Shown here: positions 56,699-64,000 of the stretch, in pieces
How positions within the stretch are numbered: the first letter of the stretch is position 1
How the letters are laid out: each line of letters starts with the position of its first letter
Origin: Halioglobus sp.
GTDB lineage: Bacteria > Pseudomonadota > Gammaproteobacteria > Pseudomonadales > Halieaceae
Length of the DNA stretch: 64,000 nucleotides
Direction: 5' to 3'
Assembly: GCA_029246385.1 (NCBI GenBank)
Contig: JAQWNG010000015.1
Coordinates: 124,001 to 188,000, forward strand
Notes under the pieces: model-generated
Database searches by the model: none
What the model was told of the DNA's origin: nothing
The model's input: only the letters and a program-made list of their open reading frames with translations
Position numbers and translations under genes: made by a program

Positions 56699-57630
56699 CG
56701 CCTGATCTCATAGTTTTCGCGCGTGGCAGTAACGCTTTCACGTAATGCAGTCTGTTTAGCACGGGACTCCAGGTCGCGCTGCAGTTGCAACCGAACCTCG
56801 TCGAGCGTGGCCTCTCTCGAAGGCTCTAGCGCACTAATCCACACGTAGTGGAGCCCATAGGTGGATCGCACCGGACCGACCCAATGTCCCGGTTTGGGAT
56901 CGGTTTTTTGCAGATTTTCAACGAAAGAGGCACCAAAATGACGCGCCAACTGATCGGGGCTTTGTCCAGTGAACTGGTAGCCGGGCAGAAAAGGTGAACT
57001 TAATTCTCGCGCCTGACTTGGGGTGAGCTTTTGCTCATTGATTTTTGTAATGACCGCATCAGCCTCAGCCTCGCGTTCCCTGTTAAAATAGATATGCTCT
57101 ATAGAATAGCGCTCCGGCCTGCGTAATTCCTCTACACGCTGATCAAACTCCGCGATAATTTCGGATTCTGTTGGCGGGCTCGGTGGGTTCGCGGCTAATA
57201 GGAGCTGCTCCATTACTTGGATCATTCGGCGCTTGATCACCTCGTCACCAAGATGCAGGCGCATCTCAAGCGCAGCCTCATAGCGTTCTTGATCCGTTTT
57301 GCCTTCGGACATTTGTAGAAAACGCATATTGAGTAACAGGCGCTGGTATACCACCGTATCATAAAGATGAAGATCGAGATCAATCGCGCGCTGAAACAAC
57401 ATGTCCCTATCCAGTTCCGCCTCCAACATTCGCGTCTGCTGTTCCGGCGTGGGCAACTGACCGACACTGGCGAACCATTGCTGCCGTAATGCGTCGGCGC
57501 GCGACTCGCTCAGCGGGCCAACCACGGGCTTAGGCTCAGGTAAGAGCACACCCTGTAAATAAAACAACACTATGCCCAACACAATAAAATGAAGCCAAGG
57601 GCGGTTAAGCCGGGCAAAAAAAGTCATCAA
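56695..57630 (-). CDS. Peptidyl-prolyl cis-trans isomerase, PpiC-like, membrane-anchored
   Basis: A 311-residue periplasmic chaperone-like protein. A short N-terminal helix (about 10-28) anchors it, a helical SurA-like domain follows, and the parvulin domain lies at about 170-290 with RYSIEHIYFNRE and WVGPVRSTYGLHYVWI. The final 30 residues are helical. It starts upstream of and overlaps the HupE gene, so it may help fold or stabilise that membrane protein. No other PPIase substrates can be named. Confidence 0.85.
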   Translation of the reverse strand: MMTFFARLNRPWLHFIVLGIVLFYLQGVLLPEPKPVVGPLSESRADALRQQWFASVGQLPTPEQQTRMLEAELDRDMLFQRAIDLDLHLYDTVVYQRLLLNMRFLQMSEGKTDQERYEAALEMRLHLGDEVIKRRMIQVMEQLLLAANPPSPPTESEIIAEFDQRVEELRRPERYSIEHIYFNREREAEADAVITKINEQKLTPSQARELSSPFLPGYQFTGQSPDQLARHFGASFVENLQKTDPKPGHWVGPVRSTYGLHYVWISALEPSREATLDEVRLQLQRDLESRAKQTALRESVTATRENYEIRR

Positions 57631-57683
57631 CTACTCTCCAAAAACGACAGCATAGTAAAAGCTGATTGCCGGCCTGCTCGTCG

Positions 57684-58496
57684 TTAGTCTTCGTATATGG
57701 CCTTTGTCTTATTCATTTGCGCTTGAATGCCAACCTCTAAATCCACTTGGCTCATCATGCCAGAATTCCATGTCGCAATGTAATTGAGGCCTTCAGAGAC
57801 ACTGTGGTCGCGAGAATAGAGCATCATTTCCTTCGTGCCGCGCATTGCCAGTGGTGATTTCGCCGCGATCGCCCTGGCGATAGCCATGACTTCACGGAGC
57901 AGGGTCTCCTTATCCTCAAAAACCTTATTGACAAATCCCACTTCTTTAGCCTCTTGTGCGCCCATATTACGGCCGGTATACGCCAGCTCTCGGACTACCC
58001 CATCCGGAATAATTTTGGGTAGACGTTGCAAAGTCCCGACATCCGCAGTCATTCCTAGGTCAATCTCCCGGATAGAGAAAAAAGCGTCCTGCGTGGCATA
58101 CCGCATATCCGCACAGCAGGTCATATCAACACCGCCGCCAATACACGTATTATGAATCGCTGCCAACACGGGCACGCGACATTTCTCTATGGCCGTAAGA
58201 TTAGCCTGCAGTCGTAAAATAGTGCGTCGTAGCGCCTCCGCGCGACGCGCGGCCTCTGACGATTGCCCATGCAAGTTACCAAACACACTCAGATCTAACC
58301 CTGCACAGAAATGTTTACCATTGCCTGCTAAAATAACCACGCGCACAGTAGGCTCGTCATCCAACCACTCGAAACACGCTTGCAGCTCGTTCCACATGGC
58401 CCCGTTCATGGCATTGGCCTTGCCCGGTCGATTGAGCTTAACGGTGGCAACCTGTTCTTCGATCGAGACTTCTAGCGTTTCAAAACTAGGCAGCAT
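57684..58496 (-). CDS. Enoyl-CoA hydratase/isomerase, delta(3,5)-delta(2,4)-dienoyl-CoA isomerase-like
   Basis: A 270-residue crotonase. The oxyanion hole lies in HFCAGLDLS and NTCIGGGVDM. The candidate acidic residues Asp124, Glu144 and Asp152 keep the exact spacing (20 and 8) of the three catalytic acids known in ECH1-type dienoyl-CoA isomerase, in the block IREIDLGMTADVGTLQRLP. This supports isomerase of unsaturated fatty acid beta-oxidation over a plain hydratase. A G9 tract lies about 27 bases before its start. Monocistronic or first of a short unit. Confidence 0.87.
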   Translation of the reverse strand: MLPSFETLEVSIEEQVATVKLNRPGKANAMNGAMWNELQACFEWLDDEPTVRVVILAGNGKHFCAGLDLSVFGNLHGQSSEAARRAEALRRTILRLQANLTAIEKCRVPVLAAIHNTCIGGGVDMTCCADMRYATQDAFFSIREIDLGMTADVGTLQRLPKIIPDGVVRELAYTGRNMGAQEAKEVGFVNKVFEDKETLLREVMAIARAIAAKSPLAMRGTKEMMLYSRDHSVSEGLNYIATWNSGMMSQVDLEVGIQAQMNKTKAIYED

Positions 58497-58522
58497 AGGT
58501 CACTTTCTCATAGTAAGTTTTA

Positions 58523-58531
58523 GGGGGGGGG
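58523..58531. repeat. Homopolymer of nine G
   Basis: Nine consecutive G (C on the coding strand) lie about 27 bases upstream of the crotonase start codon. Such tracts can change length and alter expression, and are also a common assembly error site. Confidence 0.5.
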
Positions 58532-58545
58532 AGGAAGAACATCCG

Positions 58546-59103
58546 CTACCAAGTAGATACGAATTGCGTAATGTCCAGTGGGGATATTACTTTAGCAGCA
58601 CCATTGCGCGAACCGATATAGAGAAAACCAATGATCTCTTCATCTTCAGCTAGGCCGAGTCCGGTCATCACCGCGCGATCGAATGCCGCTGCACCAGTGC
58701 GCCAGATGCCGGCAAAACCAGATGCTTCGGCGGCCAACAAAACAGCTTGCGCGGCACACGCACCGGAAAATCGCTGCTCGATAGGCGGCACTTTAGGATG
58801 CAAAGTGATCTTGACAACAACCACTACCAGCAGCGGCGCTCTTAATGGCGAATTGCGCGCTCTGGACAGCGTTGCCTCGTCCGCGTCAGGGTTACGCGAC
58901 AACAAACACTGCTCCAATAATATCCCAAACGCCGCACGGCGATCTTGCGTAATGGTAATAAAACGTGACGGTCGCAGCTGAGCATGATCGGGCGCTCGCA
59001 ACGCGGCGCGAAAGATATGCTCCATGTCATCGTCGGAAGGGCCAGGGGTTGTCAGCTTAGGAGAGGAATTACGCTGCTGTAAAAACTCAAGGACGTTACT
59101 CAT
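58546..59103 (-). CDS. Nitroreductase family protein (YdjA-like)
   Basis: A 185-residue FMN-dependent nitroreductase-fold protein. RNSSPKLTTPGPSDDDM is the first FMN-contact region, LRAPDHAQLRPSRF the second and GSRNGAAK the last. The small size and single-subunit-type sequence match YdjA rather than NfsA/NfsB. It would reduce nitro compounds or quinones with NAD(P)H. It is on the same strand as the crotonase and 50 bases from it, so co-transcription is possible. Confidence 0.88.
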   Translation of the reverse strand: MSNVLEFLQQRNSSPKLTTPGPSDDDMEHIFRAALRAPDHAQLRPSRFITITQDRRAAFGILLEQCLLSRNPDADEATLSRARNSPLRAPLLVVVVVKITLHPKVPPIEQRFSGACAAQAVLLAAEASGFAGIWRTGAAAFDRAVMTGLGLAEDEEIIGFLYIGSRNGAAKVISPLDITQFVSTW

Positions 59104-59172
59104 GGGAATACACTGCCGACCGGTGAAGTTGGAAATTATAACAGCATTTTTATTGTCTGTAGTACCTCGATC

Positions 59173-59979
59173 TCAGTCAATTGCGCCCACTAGTATATTG
59201 ACAAAACCACGCGACTCTTCGACCTCATCCCAATTATCACACCACACGGCTAGCGCCTCAGAGTTACTCGCAAGAAGATGGTGTCCAACATGATCAATCA
59301 TCCAAAAAGGTTGGCCCAACGTTTCCAGCAGTTCCATAAGCATCCGGCCACTGGCGCCTGCCTGGCGCAATGAATGGGGCGTCAATTCAATGATGATTCT
59401 GGGCTTGTTCTCTAGGGAAAGTAGCAGCGGCATTAATCCTTCAATGACTTGAAACTCCGAACCCTGCGTATCAATTTTTAGCAGGTCAAGCTGGTCCAAG
59501 CGTGTCATAAGATAATCGCTGCCTCTGTGGAATTCTATAGACACGCTTTTACGGTCTTCATCCCCGACGTACACTTGATGATCGCCAAGGTTATCCTCGC
59601 TGAGAAACAGCTGCCCTTCACCTCCGGTGTTTGATAAGGCGACTTCAACTGCATTAATATTATCATCAAAGCCGTTGAGTTCGGCATTGGCACGCAGCAG
59701 ACGGTAGTTATTCGGATCAGGCTCAAAAGCAAATACGGCACCCTGCGCACCCACAACACTCGCGGCGAGTACAGAGAAGTAACCGATGTTGGCACCCACA
59801 TCGACAAACACATCACCGGGGCGCAGGAATCGCAGCAGCAGGGAAGTTTCGTAAGGCTCCCATAGTCCGTCTTCCCGGATGCGGCGCGACACATGCTGGT
59901 CCTGTGAGCCGTGAACGTACAACTGCAAAGAGTGGGACAATCCAGGGATACGCAGGTCTATTGGAGCGCTACAGCTCAA
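59173..59979 (-). CDS. FkbM family SAM-dependent methyltransferase
   Basis: A 268-residue methyltransferase of the FkbM type. Motif I is FVDVGANIGYFSVLA, the acidic residue follows in FEPDPNNYRLLRAN, and a later LLKIDTQGSEFQVIEG is the FkbM-characteristic segment. Family members methylate hydroxyls of sugars, lipids or polyketides. No biosynthetic cluster is visible around it. It lies upstream of the nitroreductase on the same strand and downstream of fabY (23 bases apart). Confidence 0.87.
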   Translation of the reverse strand: MSCSAPIDLRIPGLSHSLQLYVHGSQDQHVSRRIREDGLWEPYETSLLLRFLRPGDVFVDVGANIGYFSVLAASVVGAQGAVFAFEPDPNNYRLLRANAELNGFDDNINAVEVALSNTGGEGQLFLSEDNLGDHQVYVGDEDRKSVSIEFHRGSDYLMTRLDQLDLLKIDTQGSEFQVIEGLMPLLLSLENKPRIIIELTPHSLRQAGASGRMLMELLETLGQPFWMIDHVGHHLLASNSEALAVWCDNWDEVEESRGFVNILVGAID

Positions 59980-60002
59980 TAGGAAATACCTGAAAAGTAC
60001 GT

Positions 60003-61862
60003 TTAGCCAATTTTCATGTCATCATAGGGAGATTGTTGATCAAGCCGCACAGCATGTCGACCAATGGTCAACTGCTGCATGCCTACCTCGACATCACTGT
60101 CGTTAAAGACGCCGTGGTCGAACTTGTAAACGGGCCTAACAGTGCCGGCAATCATACCGTCATCATACCCCTGTTGTCGCTCCCGGACGCACTCATTGGC
60201 CTGCTCCCACTTATTCCATGCCTGCCTTGGATACCGAGCCTGCAACATCTGTCGAGTTGCCGTGGGGCTCATCAGACACGCCGAGGCATTATTGCCACCA
60301 AAGCCTTTGGAATTAATCACCGCATACTTCTGTTCCGCAATATCGACCTCGCGATGCTCAATAGAAAAAGCCAGATTCTCCTGCCGCACATCTGCCGCAA
60401 TGGCATCAATCGTCGTAATACCCGGAAGAATACCGTGATGCCAGATACCCAGCGTAGTACTGATCTGATCACCCGCTGCGGAACCGATAGAATGCCCTAA
60501 ATAACACTTGGCAGCAATTACCGGCCATTCCTCTATGCCGAACGCCTGCGCAGTGCGACTCAAGATTTCAGCCTCGGAGACACGGTTCTGCGGTGTCCCG
60601 GTACCGTGTGCCTGCACGAGTCCGCCTCGCCGCAATGCCTTATCTCCGACAATCGCCCGGGCCGCCGCTACCGACTTGGCCATGGTAATGTAGTTGCCAA
60701 CCCCCGGACCGGAAATAGATTTTTTGTGTCCGTCGGCATTCACAAACACATCGACAGCCGACCCAAAAATCGTGGCACCTAACGCCATGGCAAGTTCGTC
60801 ATCAAACAGCACCACCATCTGTGAGGACTCAGCGATGGTAAAGCCACAGTTTTCAGCAAAGGGCCGACAGGCACGTCGAAAGTCGCACCCCTCACCCATC
60901 TCGAGTCCATCCAGATTGCGCAAGCCTTTTTCCGTTGCCAGGGCACCCATAGCAGAGTAGCCCTCCATAATTTCTGGCGTAATGGGTGCCTCCGCTGCAC
61001 CGACAAATACTACACGCGCGCGACCGCTGCGAATGTCATGAATACCGTGTCGCAAGTTGTAGAGGAAAGAGGCACAGGCACCCAAGCTAGCGCCTGTAGA
61101 GCCTAGGCTGCCGAGAACATAGGCATTAATAAAATCAGCGGGCATCTCTGCGAAGCTAAGCGGGCAATATTTTGAGGTCACGCGCTGACCGTTATATCGC
61201 GATTTGATCATTCCACCTGCGCCCGCCCCGTCGAGTTGTCCCATGGCGCTGCCGGCATAGACACTGATCTGGTCAGGAGGTACCCGACTACTGATGGCGT
61301 CCCAGTCCAATCCGATACTGCCCAGCGCGTCAGAAGCGGCGTAAATTGTCATCTGCAGACCTCGCGGATGATTGCGCGAAGGATACAGCATGCCAGGCTC
61401 AAAGCCGGTAGGTAACTGGCCCGCGGACTTCACTTCAAACTCACGGGACGTGGGCAGCAGGAAGTCCTGCTGACCAGTGACCTGTACATTGACATGGGTC
61501 ACGGAAGTAGCCGTTATCGACCAATGAGGCGGAATAACATCAGGCAGATATTTCCGCTCAAGATCAAAGCTTGCAGGCTGACTGTCACCGTCTGTAGGCA
61601 AGCGCTGATTCCAACCCACGGCGTTAACATCAAAGTGCCGGGCTTCAATGCGGCGCACCAATGTGTGATCGAGGATAAACTGTTGCTGTTGCTCGCCTCC
61701 TTCTGCACCCATTAGCGCTGCCAAGGAGTCCAAGGTACGACTTTGCTGTGTCATTGAAAGCGCAGAGTGGGTCATACGAGCATAGGCATGGTGCCCTGAG
61801 GCTCTTCCCGCGGCATTGATGCCGCCGAAACCCACAATAACCGGTAAACGCTGTATGGCCAT
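60003..61862 (-). CDS. fabY: Beta-ketoacyl-ACP synthase, FabY type
   Basis: A 619-residue condensing enzyme. It begins RLPVIVGFGGINAAGR, like Pseudomonas FabY (PA5174), which makes acetoacetyl-ACP and can replace FabH in starting fatty acid synthesis. Catalytic Cys263 (LGACASF), His419 (QAHGTGTP) and His457 (YLGHSIGSAAG) form the usual triad. The length, about 200 residues over FabB/FabF, matches FabY. It is divergent from a GlxA-type regulator. A polyketide or PUFA role is less likely because there are no partner domains. Confidence 0.88.
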   Translation of the reverse strand: MAIQRLPVIVGFGGINAAGRASGHHAYARMTHSALSMTQQSRTLDSLAALMGAEGGEQQQQFILDHTLVRRIEARHFDVNAVGWNQRLPTDGDSQPASFDLERKYLPDVIPPHWSITATSVTHVNVQVTGQQDFLLPTSREFEVKSAGQLPTGFEPGMLYPSRNHPRGLQMTIYAASDALGSIGLDWDAISSRVPPDQISVYAGSAMGQLDGAGAGGMIKSRYNGQRVTSKYCPLSFAEMPADFINAYVLGSLGSTGASLGACASFLYNLRHGIHDIRSGRARVVFVGAAEAPITPEIMEGYSAMGALATEKGLRNLDGLEMGEGCDFRRACRPFAENCGFTIAESSQMVVLFDDELAMALGATIFGSAVDVFVNADGHKKSISGPGVGNYITMAKSVAAARAIVGDKALRRGGLVQAHGTGTPQNRVSEAEILSRTAQAFGIEEWPVIAAKCYLGHSIGSAAGDQISTTLGIWHHGILPGITTIDAIAADVRQENLAFSIEHREVDIAEQKYAVINSKGFGGNNASACLMSPTATRQMLQARYPRQAWNKWEQANECVRERQQGYDDGMIAGTVRPVYKFDHGVFNDSDVEVGMQQLTIGRHAVRLDQQSPYDDMKIG

Positions 61863-61992
61863 CGATAATTGATCTCTTAATCGTCAAACAACCATTAGTT
61901 TACGTAGGCTCCTTCATATTAACCATGCCTTTGAAGCCAATTTTTGTGGTATTTTAGACTTCAACCTCTTGTCTTAGTATTAGGATATATCC

Positions 61993-62994
61993 ATGTATAC
62001 GGCAGCGGCAGCACTTTACCCACAAGCACTTGCGACCAGCATCACGCTGCCGATGGAAATTCTTCAGGCGGCCAGTCAGATGGCGAGTGTCAGGAAACAT
62101 GGCGCATCGCAAGTGCACTTCCTACTAGCCGCGGAGTCCAGTGAACCGATAACATTGAGTAGCGGTATCACTCTGCAGCCCGACAGATCCTTTGCTGATC
62201 TTCCTCCGCTAGACCTATTATTACTGCCTGCAATTTGGCGCAATCCACTGCCCGCGGTCAATGCTGCTAGAGACTGGACCGGTCTATTGCAAGCAGAGGC
62301 CGCTAAAGGAACGCGCATCTGCAGCGTCGGAACAGGTAGCTTTCTATTAGCAGAAGCGGACCTGCTAGACGGGAGGCCGGCAACCACTCATTGGAACTAC
62401 TTCGCGCAGTTCAGCCGGCGATACCCTGCCGTAGACCTAAAGAATCATCACCTGATCACCCAGAGTGATAATATATACTGCGTGGGCAGTGTAAATTCCA
62501 TTGCCGACCTAATGGTGCACATCGTAGAAGAGTGGTTTGGCAGTCCCATCGCTCGCGCCATAGAGAACCAATTTTCCCCGGAAATTCGTCGCAGCTTTCG
62601 CGCTGCAGCCTACCAGAATGAAGCAGACAGTTCGCATCACGACGAGGACATTGCACAAGCGCAACAGTGGCTGCAGTCGCATCTCTGTTCCCCCATATCC
62701 ATAGACCTGCTGGCAAACCACTTGCAGCTAAGCCCGCGGACGCTTAACCGACGGTTCAAACGCGCAACGGGTATGACACCTCTGTCTTACTTACAGAGCC
62801 TGCGAATGGCATCTGCTAAAGACCTACTACGCCACAGCAACCTGACTGTGGGTGATATCGCTTGGCAGCAAGGGATACAGGACGTAAGCTATTTTTCCCA
62901 GTTATTTCGCAAGCACTGTGGCGTAAGTCCGCTCAAATATCGCGCAGCCGCGCGCGGTAAGCTGTTTAACCCCGAAGTGCCGGGACGGCCTTGA
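61993..62994 (+). CDS. GlxA-type AraC family regulator
   Basis: A 333-residue transcription factor. Residues about 1-180 form a DJ-1/PfpI-like domain (GTRICSVGTGSFLLAEADLLDGRPATTHW), and about 220-325 the AraC double helix-turn-helix with LANHLQLSPRTLNRRFKRATG and VGDIAWQQGIQDVSYFSQLFRKHCGVSP. The DJ-1-like domain usually binds a metabolite and lacks peptidase activity. It is divergent from fabY, so it may regulate that gene; the intergenic region is 130 bases. Start at ATG 61993. Confidence 0.92.
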   Translation: MYTAAAALYPQALATSITLPMEILQAASQMASVRKHGASQVHFLLAAESSEPITLSSGITLQPDRSFADLPPLDLLLLPAIWRNPLPAVNAARDWTGLLQAEAAKGTRICSVGTGSFLLAEADLLDGRPATTHWNYFAQFSRRYPAVDLKNHHLITQSDNIYCVGSVNSIADLMVHIVEEWFGSPIARAIENQFSPEIRRSFRAAAYQNEADSSHHDEDIAQAQQWLQSHLCSPISIDLLANHLQLSPRTLNRRFKRATGMTPLSYLQSLRMASAKDLLRHSNLTVGDIAWQQGIQDVSYFSQLFRKHCGVSPLKYRAAARGKLFNPEVPGRP

Positions 62995-63097
62995 GAAAAA
63001 TCGCCTTCTATGGCTAAATTAGCGCCCCTTGACGACGGTGCAGAACATAGTTTTACCTTTCGCTGTCGCTTGCAATCGCAACAAAGGAACCATCATC

Positions 63098-63437
63098 ATG
63101 GCTAATGACTCGGTGGCCATTATTTACGGTGCACGCACGCCGATAGGCGGGGTATTTTGGGCGCTCTGGCTACGGTACCTGCACCTGTCTTGGCCGCCAC
63201 CGCAATCGCTGCAGCACTTGAGCGCAGCAATGTGAAGACATCTGATGTCAATGAAGTGTCCATGGGATGCGTATTGCCTGCAGCACTGAAGCAATGCCCC
63301 GCCCGCCAAGCGGCAATAGGTGCAGGAATTTCCGCGTCTGCAGGTGCAGGTACAGTCAACAAGGCATGCGGCGCGGTTTAGCTGCACTGTGCGTCGGTGG
63401 CGACGAGGCCACTGCTGTTGCCATTGAAATAGTATAA
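63098..63437 (+). pseudogene. Acetyl-CoA acetyltransferase (thiolase) remnant with internal deletion
   Basis: The start encodes MANDSVAIIYGARTPIGG, a thiolase N-terminus, then shifts frame in the TATTTTGGG region. The next frame (from 63157) continues GALATVPAPVLAATAIAAAL...AIGAGISASAGAGTVNKACG. Immediately after, yet another frame gives [19 protein letters not shown] followed by a stop at 63435-63437, which is a thiolase C-terminus. About 300 internal residues, including the catalytic Cys/His/Cys regions, are therefore missing. The ATG has AAAGGA upstream. Confidence 0.75.
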
Positions 63438-63517
63438 ATCATCGCAGCGACAAGCGACACACCCAGCAACACCATCACCGCGGCTCGATCCGCGATACGC
63501 CCACTGGAGGCAGCAAC

Positions 63518-64000
63518 ATGGCACTGAGTAGCGTTCCGGATATCCTTGACGACATACGCGCCGGCAAAATGGTGATTCTCATGGACGATGAGGATCGGGA
63601 AAATGAAGGCGATTTAATTATCGCTGCAGAATCGGTGACACCGGAAATTATCACCTTTTTTTCAAGTGAAGCCTGCGGCCTAATTTGCATGCCGATCACG
63701 GTAGAGCGCGCTCGCCAACTGCAGCTTCCACTGATGGTTAGAGACAACCGTTCTCAGCATGAAACTAACTTCACAGTCTCTATCGATGCTGCCGAACGCA
63801 AAGGACCCGGCATAAGCTCTATCCAACGCGCACACACGGTACTTCAGGCAGTTGCGCTCAGTGCGAAATCATCTGACATTGCACAGCCCGGTCACATCTT
63901 CCCGCTAGTCGCCAAGCCTGGCGGCGTGCTGCGACGAGCAGGACATACCGAGGCCGGTGTTGACCTCGCTCGCATGGCCGGTTTCGAACCCGCGGCGCTC
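63518..64000 (+). CDS. ribB: 3,4-dihydroxy-2-butanone-4-phosphate synthase (5-prime part, cut by window end)
   Basis: The first 161 codons of a RibB/RibBA protein that converts ribulose 5-phosphate to the riboflavin precursor. [12 protein letters not shown] holds the catalytic acidic cluster, and [13 protein letters not shown] the later catalytic motif. SD TGGAGG lies eight bases before the ATG. The sequence runs off the window, so whether a GTP cyclohydrolase domain follows (RibBA) is unknown. No FMN riboswitch is visible in the short upstream gap. Confidence 0.9.
   Translation, partial: MALSSVPDILDDIRAGKMVILMDDEDRENEGDLIIAAESVTPEIITFFSSEACGLICMPITVERARQLQLPLMVRDNRSQHETNFTVSIDAAERKGPGISSIQRAHTVLQAVALSAKSSDIAQPGHIFPLVAKPGGVLRRAGHTEAGVDLARMAGFEPAAL

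Noticed and set aside
59173-61862. Polyketide or PUFA biosynthetic cluster (ketosynthase plus FkbM methyltransferase)
   Set aside because: The ketosynthase matches FabY in sequence and length, and no carrier, acyltransferase or reductase domains are nearby.

Overview
The window reads as a chromosome segment of an aerobic, probably marine gammaproteobacterium. Lineage is inferred from gene content: a FabY-type ketosynthase as in Pseudomonas and relatives, DUF3301, lipoyl synthase, QueD, YbfF-type esterase, ChaA antiporter, TonB-dependent receptor, and VPxPA/PEP-CTERM-sorted exported proteins. No rRNA or CRISPR array is present. Two tRNA genes (Asp, Val) lie at 45.4-45.5 kb beside a DDE transposase.

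Layout. 1-7.4 kb: lipid kinase, group II truncated globin, a 39-residue membrane protein, lipoproteins, a TonB receptor, a PLP enzyme, lipA and two BamE-like lipoproteins. 7.4-8.3 kb: a frameshifted VPxPA-CTERM gene with a good sigma-54 -24/-12 element in front. 8.3-16.9 kb: SMP-30-like hydrolase, M13 peptidase, a Baeyer-Villiger-type flavin monooxygenase, a VOC protein, ChaA, a LysM/M15-like envelope protein and a second, very short VPxPA-CTERM protein. 17.1-24.0 kb: a compact acyl-CoA catabolic operon (hot-dog hydratase subunit, two acyl-CoA dehydrogenases, second hydratase subunit, DUF35 protein, SCP2-type thiolase/aldolase) with a convergent acyl-CoA ligase. It has the same parts list as the actinobacterial igr steroid side-chain operon, but with ChsH2 split into two genes.

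24.5-36.5 kb: katG, a NAPE-PLD-like metallo-hydrolase, an aldo/keto reductase, a decayed DoxX-LLM oxidoreductase pair, a COQ4-like protein, a prolyl-4-hydroxylase-like dioxygenase, a hybrid histidine kinase, a GST and an HD-domain protein with PhnZ-like ligands. 36.7-46.1 kb: a VCBS-repeat lipoprotein, SRPBCC protein, an unusual sigma-70 factor preceded by three tandem Shine-Dalgarno copies, a beta-barrel, a second COQ4-like protein, the transposase region with a long interrupted palindrome, the tRNAs and queD.

46.5-64 kb: a TetR regulator divergent from a GMC alcohol oxidase/ALDH operon with a clear operator-like palindrome, DUF3301 and YbfF, a lipoprotein, a type-B carboxylesterase, an MDR reductase, an overlapping PPIase-HupE pair, a dienoyl-CoA isomerase-like crotonase, a nitroreductase, an FkbM methyltransferase, FabY, a GlxA-type AraC regulator, a thiolase remnant with a large internal deletion, and ribB cut by the window end.

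Taken together the genes suggest an aerobic heterotroph that oxidises lipophilic substrates: CoA ligase, acyl-CoA dehydrogenases, hydratases, alcohol and aldehyde dehydrogenases, BVMO and dienoyl-CoA isomerase. Several genes are decaying by internal deletion or homopolymer frameshift. All assignments come from reading motifs by eye; no database search was run.
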